7,362 nt of DNA. Source: a bacterium. GTDB taxonomy: Bacteria > Vulcanimicrobiota > Xenobia > Xenobiales > Xenobiaceae. Under the pieces are notes generated by a model. That model was not told the DNA's origin. It saw nothing but the letters and a program-made list of their open reading frames with translations, and made no database searches. Below, one piece after another: positions 1 through 4,768 of the stretch. The stretch spans positions 1 through 7,362 of the forward strand of contig JAFSXH010000067.1 of NCBI GenBank assembly GCA_017444165.1. The letters run 5' to 3'. Position 1 is the first letter of the stretch. Each line of letters opens with the position of its first letter. The translations under genes were made by a program, and so were the position numbers.

Positions 1-34
1 AGTTATAGCTTTGCAAGATGAGCTACAGAGTTTT

Positions 35-69
35 GTGTTTTGATCGGGCATCGAACCCGCTCAAAACAC
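35..69 (-). terminator. Hairpin downstream of the 112-aa gene, possible terminator without U-tract
   Basis: Arms GTGTTTTGA (35-43) and TCAAAACAC (61-69) pair perfectly. After one T/C mismatch, CGGG (45-48) pairs with CCCG (56-59), closing a 7-nt loop. The structure begins 18 bases past the stop of the minus-strand gene ending at 87, where a terminator would be expected. Neither side carries a run of T, so it may instead be a 3'-end stabilising or processing stem. The loop resembles a tRNA T-loop, but no other tRNA arms are present. Confidence 0.35.
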
Positions 70-86
70 CGCCATTCATCTCCTAC

Positions 87-425
87 CTAAGAGGAATGAG
101 TCTTCTGGCGGATTGCGATAAAATCGTTGTATTCCTCTAAGGATTGAACAGGATTAGTAACTTTGTCGGGATTCTGTGCCGCACAGATAGCGATGGACTT
201 TTCCAACATGGACTTCAACTCAGGATTATGGTTGACCATCGATATCAAACTCTGAGTGATCTTCACATGCTTGTTGTTGAGCGTATCATCAGTAGATAGC
301 CCTGTGACGGGTGGAGCCTGATAAGTTCCTCCATTTTGCTCGCGGGCGATCACATCGGTAGGAAGGACGACGGCAATTGCTAGTGTTATTGAAAAGAGAC
401 TGGGAATAATCTTTTTGAAATTCAT
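87..425 (-). CDS. Small secreted protein of unknown function (112 aa)
   Basis: I do not recognise this protein. It begins with a clear Sec signal peptide: the basic start MNFKK, a hydrophobic core at about residues 6-20, and a likely cut after DVIA at about residue 27. This leaves a mature chain of about 85 residues. The first mature residues are Gly/Pro/Thr-rich and look flexible. A probably helical segment follows (about 50-107), containing one cysteine (C82) and a tail with NPVQSLEEYNDF. There is no metal-binding motif or lipobox. The ATG start is well supported by AGGAGAG eight bases upstream. That site overlaps the stop of the 301-aa gene, so the two are probably translated as a coupled pair. 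The single cysteine argues against an internal disulfide. The product probably acts in the periplasm or outside the cell. Confidence 0.75.
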   Translation of the reverse strand: MNFKKIIPSLFSITLAIAVVLPTDVIAREQNGGTYQAPPVTGLSTDDTLNNKHVKITQSLISMVNHNPELKSMLEKSIAICAAQNPDKVTNPVQSLEEYNDFIAIRQKTHSS

Positions 426-433
426 CGCTCACA

Positions 434-441
434 CTCTCCTA
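434..441 (-). promoter_or_regulatory. Shine-Dalgarno site overlapping the upstream stop codon
   Basis: Read on the minus strand this is TAGGAGAG. TAG is the stop of the 301-aa gene, and AGGAGAG is the ribosome binding site of the 112-aa gene, eight bases before its ATG. The overlap is a classic layout for translational coupling and supports both gene ends. Confidence 0.8.
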
Positions 442-1344
442 AATGGTCATATCTATCACTTCTTCAGGATTTAACGTTTCAAAATTTTTAAACTTCAACT
501 GCAATCCGTCCATCAATCTCTTGAATATGGGTAATCTCAATGAGTTCGTATCTTCGATTATGTTGTGTTCAAAAGGACGTGGAGCTTTTTTTACATTCCC
601 CTCTATTATGTCCCAAATAGTACTGATATTAGCTACTACGGCCTCTACCTCTCCTGCGGGGAAACGTCCAAAGATCAATTTCCCAGGTTTATTGATAACC
701 AGAGCATCTACATCAGGCAGGACAGTTGGAGAAAGTTCTGTCCAATAGGTAGCTCTAAAAACTTGATTCCTAGATAATTTATTGCGAATGATCGATACAC
801 GAGGAACCTGTATGTTGCGCCCATCGTAACGTTTAATCAACTGGTTACGGGCATTGTGATATTTCCACATCCCATCCATCTGTTCTAAAGGAAAGATATA
901 AGGGAGAGCTTCACCATTAGAAGACATACGATTTAGGACGCGTTTGGTCATATTCGTCCAGAACATCTGCAATTGAGCCCCATCTGACTTTTCTAACAAA
1001 CGCCCATCAGATGTATATATCCATAGTCCCGCCTTTCTGGCAAAATCCGCCAAAATAGGCATAACTTCACGTGCGATAAAAGTAGGAGCTGGACTAGGCA
1101 CAATGACAGAGAGTCCACTCTCACGTGCGCAGAAATTGATTACGGAACTGTTAGGTTTGCGACAGTTAATCGTAAAAGGAACCATAGTTTCACAATTCCA
1201 GTAATCAGCGTGCCATAAGGCCCCTCTGGCTCCTCCGTCAGTAACCTCAACATTAGGAATAAACTCAATAACTTTTTGGCGAAGCTCATCAGGAGTAGGT
1301 TGTGCTTCAGCATTGGAGACTAAATAGTCCAGTTCAAAACTCAC
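439..1344 (-). CDS. Hypothetical soluble protein, 301 aa, GTG start
   Basis: I do not recognise a family. There is no signal peptide or membrane segment, so it is probably cytoplasmic. The chain is a mix of helix and strand. The first half holds three cysteines (C51, C61, C72) in a region with GALWHADYW. Next come a probable helix at 87-106 running into AGLWIYTSDGRLL, and a basic, aromatic central part (155-200). A strand-rich block follows (about 205-236, with PDVDALVINKPGKLIFGRF), then a C-terminal helix pair. The cysteines are too widely spaced for a simple zinc knuckle. The start is GTG, chosen because GAGG lies eight bases upstream (1353-1356) and the next in-frame ATG is far inside. It is the first gene of a pair with the secreted 112-aa protein; a joint role is inferred from spacing only. 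Confidence 0.8.
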   Translation of the reverse strand: MSFELDYLVSNAEAQPTPDELRQKVIEFIPNVEVTDGGARGALWHADYWNCETMVPFTINCRKPNSSVINFCARESGLSVIVPSPAPTFIAREVMPILADFARKAGLWIYTSDGRLLEKSDGAQLQMFWTNMTKRVLNRMSSNGEALPYIFPLEQMDGMWKYHNARNQLIKRYDGRNIQVPRVSIIRNKLSRNQVFRATYWTELSPTVLPDVDALVINKPGKLIFGRFPAGEVEAVVANISTIWDIIEGNVKKAPRPFEHNIIEDTNSLRLPIFKRLMDGLQLKFKNFETLNPEEVIDMTI

Positions 1345-1352
1345 GAATACTA

Positions 1353-1356
1353 CCTC
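1353..1356 (-). promoter_or_regulatory. Ribosome binding site that decides the GTG start of the 301-aa gene
   Basis: On the minus strand the sequence is GAGG, eight bases before GTG at 1344-1342. No comparable site precedes any early in-frame ATG in that gene. Confidence 0.65.
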
Positions 1357-1361
1357 ACAAC

Positions 1362-1385
1362 AATTTTGTGCTATTTTACAAAATT
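1362..1385 (-). promoter_or_regulatory. Perfect 8-bp inverted repeat upstream of the 301-aa gene
   Basis: AATTTTGT (1362-1369) and ACAAAATT (1378-1385) are exact inverted copies separated by 8 bases. The repeat ends six bases from the GAGG ribosome site of the minus-strand gene. It could be a protein-binding operator of about 24 bp or an AU-rich leader hairpin beside the ribosome site. In AT-rich DNA an 8-bp match can also arise by chance. Confidence 0.35.
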
Positions 1386-1404
1386 AATGTAAAAGTTCCT
1401 TGTT

Positions 1405-1424
1405 TTTGTCGACAAAGTGATCAC
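1405..1424. promoter_or_regulatory. Two abutting perfect palindromes, candidate operator
   Basis: TTTGTCGACAAA (1405-1416) is a perfect 12-bp palindrome and is followed without a gap by the 8-bp palindrome GTGATCAC (1417-1424). The pair lies between the divergent starts, upstream of two TATAAT hexamers. That position suits a dimeric transcription factor acting on one or both genes. No known regulator consensus is claimed. Confidence 0.35.
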
Positions 1425-1433
1425 GCAACAATT

Positions 1434-1452
1434 TATAATTTTTTACTATAAT
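1434..1452 (+). promoter_or_regulatory. Two consensus -10 hexamers, candidate promoter for the propeller gene
   Basis: TATAAT occurs exactly at 1434-1439 and again at 1447-1452 on the plus strand. The best -35 partner for the first is TCGACA (1409-1414, 5 of 6 to TTGACA), but the spacer is 19 bases. That -35 falls inside the 12-bp palindrome, so a bound repressor would block it. The leader to the ATG at 1663 would be about 200 nt. AT-rich background makes this tentative. Confidence 0.3.
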
Positions 1453-1563
1453 AGGTATAAGTTTGCGTTTTTACGCTGTAAGACTGATATGTTATGTTTA
1501 TGTGGGACAGTTTTAATTAGTGGTGTGGAGTTATTTTAAAAAGAAGTAATTAATTCCAATTAT

Positions 1564-1590
1564 GCATTGCGAATTAAGCATTACGCATTG
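1564..1590. repeat. Short GCATT repeat cluster
   Basis: GCATT occurs at 1564-1568, 1578-1582 and 1585-1589, the first and last followed by G, with GAATTAA between the first two. The look is of a degenerate intergenic repeat of the AATTACGCATT type, but only one copy is visible in the window. Confidence 0.3.
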
Positions 1591-1662
1591 ATCTCATTAT
1601 TGGCAGGGCAAATCATTTATGTAAGAAAAGAAAGTTGATTAAGTAATTTTGGAGATTAGAGT

Positions 1663-2757
1663 ATGATTAAGTTTCAATTTAGAAAGTATATATTTACCTT
1701 CGGTCTAGCGACTTGTTGTTTCTGCTGTTCGTCCGCTTTGGCCCAAACTACAGTTGTTGAGGCTGAAGAAGGCTATCCTGCTACAAGTGCTGAGGCCAAT
1801 TTTCAAGATGTAGGACCTGGCCCTTCATTTAACAAAGATGATTTGAGCAATTACGATCAGGATGCTGATGTACCTATTTACGATATGCGTGGCGACGATG
1901 GTGTCTTGATGGATTTTCGTCCCAGTGGGTTGACGTTTTTGAGTCCACATCGCGTCTTGGTCTGTGAAGAGAATGATCAGCAATTGCATATTTTTGACAC
2001 AGAAGGCAGACGTTATCGCCGTCTCAACAATCCACGTAGCATCTCGCAACCGCGCTATACTGGTATTGCCAATATTGAAAGCAATAAGTATTTGACTGTC
2101 GGGAGTCATTACCATATAAATAACAATGTGCGCTTCGTGTGGGCACGCAGTATTTTGCATAATTACGAATTGCGCGGTGAGATCTTCACTGATAGCTCGG
2201 CTGATAAAAATTTAGACCCAGAATTTGCTTGGCGCAATTTTGGCCATTATGGTGAAAATACTAAAGATCCTTTAAAAGTTGAGGGTATCGCTTGTGATAA
2301 AGCTCACGACGTTATCTATTTTGCCTTGTCCCATCCAGTAAATAGTGATGAGAGTGTGCGCATACTCAAAGCTCCTTTGAGCCAAGTGATGGAACAACGC
2401 AAGAAGATCTCCTTTGAAAATGTAGCTACTAATCTCGTGCCAGGTTTGGATGAATCTATAAATGAACTCTTTGTCCTAACCGACATAAATTACATTCCTG
2501 GAAAGGGTTTATTGATCCTGATCTCTTCGCGCACTCCCGATGAACGCAAGGCTGGAACTAGTCAAATTTGGTTTCTCCCTGAGGGAGCGAGTAGTGCCAG
2601 AATGATCGCTGACAATGTTGCTCCAGGAAACTTTGCTACAGGTATAGCGGCTATCAGTAACGGCTCCAATTACAATATAGGCATTGTATTTGATAATAAT
2701 CCAGCCCAAAATGATACGCCTTCGCGCTTTTTATTCTTAGAGGACATTGATCTTTAG
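1663..2757 (+). CDS. Secreted beta-propeller-like protein (364 aa)
   Basis: A signal peptide is clear: MIKFQFRKY, then a hydrophobic stretch, then a likely cut after SSALA at residue 27. The core is unusually cysteine-rich (C18, C19, C21, C22). LATC at 15-18 is a poor lipobox, so signal peptidase I is favoured. Residues 28-75 are acidic and probably flexible. From about 85 onward, repeated strand pairs suggest propeller blades, for example PSGLTFLSPHRVLVCEE followed by QLHIFDTEG, VEGIACDKAHDVIYFALSHP (207-226), and FVLTDINYIPGKGLLILIS (270-288). The VEGIA block followed by a strand and a HP turn recalls DUF3616 or esterase-like phytase propellers; that is inference. No catalytic site is identifiable. 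GGAG eight bases before the ATG supports the start. It is followed one base later by the YkgJ-type gene, so the two are probably co-translated. Confidence 0.75.
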   Translation: MIKFQFRKYIFTFGLATCCFCCSSALAQTTVVEAEEGYPATSAEANFQDVGPGPSFNKDDLSNYDQDADVPIYDMRGDDGVLMDFRPSGLTFLSPHRVLVCEENDQQLHIFDTEGRRYRRLNNPRSISQPRYTGIANIESNKYLTVGSHYHINNNVRFVWARSILHNYELRGEIFTDSSADKNLDPEFAWRNFGHYGENTKDPLKVEGIACDKAHDVIYFALSHPVNSDESVRILKAPLSQVMEQRKKISFENVATNLVPGLDESINELFVLTDINYIPGKGLLILISSRTPDERKAGTSQIWFLPEGASSARMIADNVAPGNFATGIAAISNGSNYNIGIVFDNNPAQNDTPSRFLFLEDIDL

Positions 2758-2758
2758 C

Positions 2759-3271
2759 ATGGATGACAGCGATAATTTTTGGTACTCTCAAGGACTGCGC
2801 TTTGAGTGCCAACGCTGTGGCAGTTGTTGCTCGGGAGATCCAGGTATAGTCCAATTTACCGAAGAGGAGGGACGAGCTATGGCCGATGAATTAGGTCTCT
2901 CCTGGGAAATGTTCTTGGATCGTCTGGCTCTCGAGTATAAAGGCCACTATTTTCTGAAGGATGTGCGTTGCGAGTACGGCTTCGACTGTGTTCTCCTTTC
3001 GCGCAATCTCAAGAAGGTCTCCACTGGTTGTTTGGCTCATCGGTCTAGACCTTTGCAGTGCCGCACTTGGCCTTTCTGGCCTGAAAATTTATTCTCGCCT
3101 GAGTCCTGGGCCGAAGCCGCTGAACGTTGCCCTGGTATAAACCAAGGAAGGCTTTTCACCTTTGACGAGATCGAAGTTGAACTTGCCAAAAATGACTTTA
3201 CTCCCTGCACTCCCCCACCTATAAAAATGGGCCACACTTCAAATAAAGTGGCGTGGCCCGAAAAGAAATAA
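2759..3271 (+). CDS. YkgJ-type Fe/Zn-cluster (CxxCxxCC) protein, 170 aa
   Basis: This is a member of the YkgJ-like cysteine-cluster family (known as putative zinc- or iron-chelating proteins; molecular role unsettled). Counting from the ATG at 2759, the signature cysteines are CQRCGSCC (C17, C20, C23, C24), FDC (C77), GC (C91), RPLQCRTWPFWP (C101) and CPG (C124). This is the complete conserved set, so the cluster should be functional. There is no signal peptide, so it is probably cytoplasmic. An in-frame TTG at 2747 would add four residues, but AGAGGA then lies only two bases away. The ATG, one base after the TAG of the propeller gene, fits translational coupling better. Residues past about 155 are encoded by a terminator-like hairpin and are probably not functionally conserved. 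Its partner being a secreted protein is notable, because cluster proteins of this family sometimes act in maturing other proteins; that link is speculative here. Confidence 0.88.
   Translation: MDDSDNFWYSQGLRFECQRCGSCCSGDPGIVQFTEEEGRAMADELGLSWEMFLDRLALEYKGHYFLKDVRCEYGFDCVLLSRNLKKVSTGCLAHRSRPLQCRTWPFWPENLFSPESWAEAAERCPGINQGRLFTFDEIEVELAKNDFTPCTPPPIKMGHTSNKVAWPEKK
3223..3259 (-). terminator. Terminator hairpin embedded in the end of the YkgJ-type gene
   Basis: GGGCCAC (3229-3235) pairs with GTGGCCC (3253-3259). After a 3-base bulge, ACTT (3236-3239) pairs with AAGT (3246-3249) around a 6-base loop. On the minus strand the stem is followed by ATTTTTAT (3228-3221), a good intrinsic terminator for the small secreted gene ending at 3273. 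On the plus strand only a weak AATAATTT follows, so plus-strand termination is less certain. Confidence 0.65.
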
Positions 3272-3272
3272 T

Positions 3273-3635
3273 TTAGAACCAAATCTTTTTGGCATCTATG
3301 GAACCGTCCCAGTCGCGTCCCCCGTGAACCCAGAGACGGTTCCCTTTGCGTACAGTTCTAAAGAAGTGATCCCAATCCAATTTTTCATCGCGAAAAGCTC
3401 CTTCATCGTTCCAACGACGATGGAGTATTTCCGTTTTGTCCTTGAGATAGACCCAATTTTGTCTCACATCAGGGTTAGCATCGCAGTTAGCTATGCCTAT
3501 CCTCTGTTGGGCTCTATCAACTACCACAACTCGATATTCTTCCGAAACTAATATTAATTGAGCTTGTGTTTTTGCTTGAACTCCAAAAAGACTCATTAAA
3601 GTTAAGAAAATCGCCAATAGCCAAAATTTTTTCAT
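3273..3635 (-). CDS. Small secreted protein with OB-fold-like pattern (120 aa)
   Basis: The protein starts with a signal peptide (MKKFWLLAIFLTLMSLFG), with cleavage likely after VQA (21) or TQA (25). The mature part of about 95-99 residues is strand-rich: YRVVVVDRAQQRIGIA (34-49), NWVYLKDKTEIL (60-71), FFRTVRKGNRLWVHGG (91-106), then DWDGSIDAKKIWF to the end. The order of strand, DKTEI, GxRLWVxG, dGxIxAxxI matches the general look of small secreted OB-fold domains such as DUF5666. That assignment is by pattern and not certain. There is one cysteine (C51). GAGG lies five bases before the ATG. Its stop is one base from the stop of the convergent YkgJ-type gene, and its terminator lies inside that gene. 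Confidence 0.75.
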   Translation of the reverse strand: MKKFWLLAIFLTLMSLFGVQAKTQAQLILVSEEYRVVVVDRAQQRIGIANCDANPDVRQNWVYLKDKTEILHRRWNDEGAFRDEKLDWDHFFRTVRKGNRLWVHGGRDWDGSIDAKKIWF

Positions 3636-3663
3636 AAAAACCTCACTAATTAACTTTCTTTCT

Positions 3664-3694
3664 CTTTTCTGCTCCTAGTCAGAAAAGCATTTTT
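3664..3694 (+). terminator. Hairpin plus T5 in the divergent gap, orphan terminator or attenuator
   Basis: CTTTTCTG (3664-3671) and CAGAAAAG (3680-3687) form an 8-bp perfect stem with an 8-nt loop, followed by CATTTTTC on the plus strand. It lies between two divergently transcribed genes, so it does not follow any plus-strand gene directly. It could stop read-through from the YkgJ-type gene beyond 3271. On the minus strand it would form a leader stem 28 bases before the ATG of the small secreted gene. Confidence 0.4.
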
Positions 3695-3719
3695 CTCACC
3701 AGAATTAATCTCAACAGGA

Positions 3720-3725
3720 TATAAT
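3720..3725 (+). promoter_or_regulatory. Candidate -10 hexamer for the zinc-ribbon membrane protein gene
   Basis: TATAAT is exact and lies 47 bases before the ATG at 3773, giving a leader of about 40 nt. No good -35 is visible at 16-18 bases spacing, so support is limited to the -10. Confidence 0.3.
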
Positions 3726-3772
3726 TTAATTTTGCAGTAAAAGCGGGCAATTTATTTTTTTGGTGTGAGTTT

Positions 3773-4447
3773 ATGGCTAATTTCTTTTGCTCTAAGTGTA
3801 ATGCTATGGTAAGTGCATCTAGAGTGGACGGGGGAATATGTAAAAAGTGCGGCAACAAAAAACCTTTCGTATGTGCTAAATGTGAAAAGGCAATGGGGCT
3901 AAATGACATCTTTAACCTTTCAGATGTGACTATAAGTAACCAGCCCATATACTGCGAGGAATGCGGTTCTGAGAGAGAGTTGATTAAATGTGCTATTTGT
4001 GGCGTTAAGTTGATCCGAGCTACTGGTGTGGAACGCGTGGTCGACAACGAAAAGAAAATTTGTCACCAAAAATGTTTAGATAAAAACGCCAAGATGTTTA
4101 AAATTATGTTGCCTGTGCTTTCCCTGTTATTTTCCATACTTCTCGGTTATCTCAGCTATAAGGTTGATGTTTGGAGATACGATTCAGCAATAGAATCTGT
4201 CAATCAAAAGATAAGCGAACTCTCCAAAGAATACGACGAAAAGTTAAAAAATATAAAAGGCACATCCGCTAAAGCCTATGATGATTATAAATTAGAACGT
4301 AAAAAAGTCATGGGAGAAAAGAATGAAGAACTGCAGATTTTGGAAGAAAACTACAAATCTGGGGTGATGTATTACGTTCTTGGTGGGATGTTTTTAGGCG
4401 TAGTTATTGGAGTGGGAACTACTTATAAGCTCTTTAAATTGCGCTGA
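3773..4447 (+). CDS. Membrane protein with three Cys4 zinc sites and a coiled coil (224 aa)
   Basis: The N-terminal half carries twelve cysteines in pairs: CSKC (6, 9), CKKC (23, 26), CAKC (34, 37), CEEC (61, 64), CAIC (73, 76) and CHQKC (97, 101). In order these make three treble-clef or LIM-like zinc sites, with H98 as a possible alternative ligand in the last. A membrane helix follows (about 110-130), then a charged Lys/Glu heptad-like segment (about 138-195, probably coiled coil) and a Gly-rich membrane helix (about 199-217) ending in YKLFKLR. Basic residues before the first helix and after the second predict both ends in the cytoplasm and the coil outside. No specific family is recognised. 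LIM-like sites usually bind protein and not DNA, so a membrane-tethered scaffold is a reasonable guess. The ribosome site is weak (GGTGTGAG). The gene looks more AT-rich and AAA-rich than its neighbours. Confidence 0.8.
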   Translation: MANFFCSKCNAMVSASRVDGGICKKCGNKKPFVCAKCEKAMGLNDIFNLSDVTISNQPIYCEECGSERELIKCAICGVKLIRATGVERVVDNEKKICHQKCLDKNAKMFKIMLPVLSLLFSILLGYLSYKVDVWRYDSAIESVNQKISELSKEYDEKLKNIKGTSAKAYDDYKLERKKVMGEKNEELQILEENYKSGVMYYVLGGMFLGVVIGVGTTYKLFKLR

Positions 4448-4452
4448 GGTTT

Positions 4453-4752
4453 TCACTTTTCCAATTTACTCTCATATCCTAAGAGATGCAGTCTAGCTAC
4501 TGCTTCCTGGAAATGTTCTTCGGTTCCTGGCTCTAAATCTTCCCAAGTGTAGGTTAGAGCCACATTTATTTCTCCCAAAGCTCTGCGTATTCTCAAGGGA
4601 CTGGTAAAGAGCGTTTCAACTCGCCTTTGAATAGTAGCATCGGGGAGATCCACTTTCAAACCCTCTTCACTAAAGGATACACTCCCCAAGGGAAACTCTC
4701 CTGATTTGCGCCCTGTACGTGTTGATACCAGCGGAAATATAGAATATTGCAT
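4453..4752 (-). CDS. Hypothetical protein, 99 aa
   Basis: I do not recognise this small soluble protein. It has no signal peptide, membrane helix or cysteine. The first 35 residues look like strands (YSIFPLVST, FPLGSVSFSEEGLKVDLP). Residues 36-61 are helical and basic (PDATIQRRVETLFTSPLRIRRALG), a strand with TYTW follows (67-70), and the end is a helix (75-93). It lies 16 bases downstream of the 492-aa gene. Its ribosome site, AAAGGCGAG, overlaps that gene's stop codon (4771-4769), which supports the ATG start and coupled translation. It is probably the last gene of the dnaE-led set and may work with the 492-aa protein; this rests on spacing only. Confidence 0.75.
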   Translation of the reverse strand: MQYSIFPLVSTRTGRKSGEFPLGSVSFSEEGLKVDLPDATIQRRVETLFTSPLRIRRALGEINVALTYTWEDLEPGTEEHFQEAVARLHLLGYESKLEK

Positions 4753-4768
4753 AGAAATTTACTCGCCT

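Larger units (their letters stand above)
1345..1662. other. Divergent intergenic region (318 bp) with candidate control sites
   Basis: This AT-rich stretch separates two divergently transcribed genes and has no credible gene. The longest start-to-stop reading noticed, from the ATG at 1489, gives only about 16 codons. It holds, from left to right, an inverted repeat next to the minus-strand ribosome site, two abutting palindromes, two TATAAT hexamers on the plus strand, a GCATT repeat cluster, and the plus-strand ribosome site GGAG at 1651-1654. Both flanking transcripts probably start here. Confidence 0.7.

Noticed and set aside
1..86. Possible minus-strand tRNA, because the loop of the hairpin reads GGGTTCGATGCCC.
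   Set aside because: The flanking sequence forms one long stem around that loop. No acceptor, D or anticodon arm can be drawn.
1489..1542. A short plus-strand frame starting ATGTTATGTTTATG in the intergenic region.
   Set aside because: About 16 codons, no clear ribosome site, no conserved feature visible.
1678..1746. Lipoprotein signal (LATC) in the propeller protein.
   Set aside because: Thr next to the Cys is atypical, the region has several other cysteines, and a good SALA cut site follows.
2747..2758. TTG start for the YkgJ-type gene four codons upstream of the ATG.
   Set aside because: The AGAGGA site is only two bases from the TTG, too close for initiation. The ATG one base after the upstream stop fits coupling.
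3679..4047. Minus-strand 122-aa frame inside the zinc-site gene.
   Set aside because: It lies opposite the regularly spaced cysteine codons of the plus-strand gene, which are the real signal. It has no recognisable domain.
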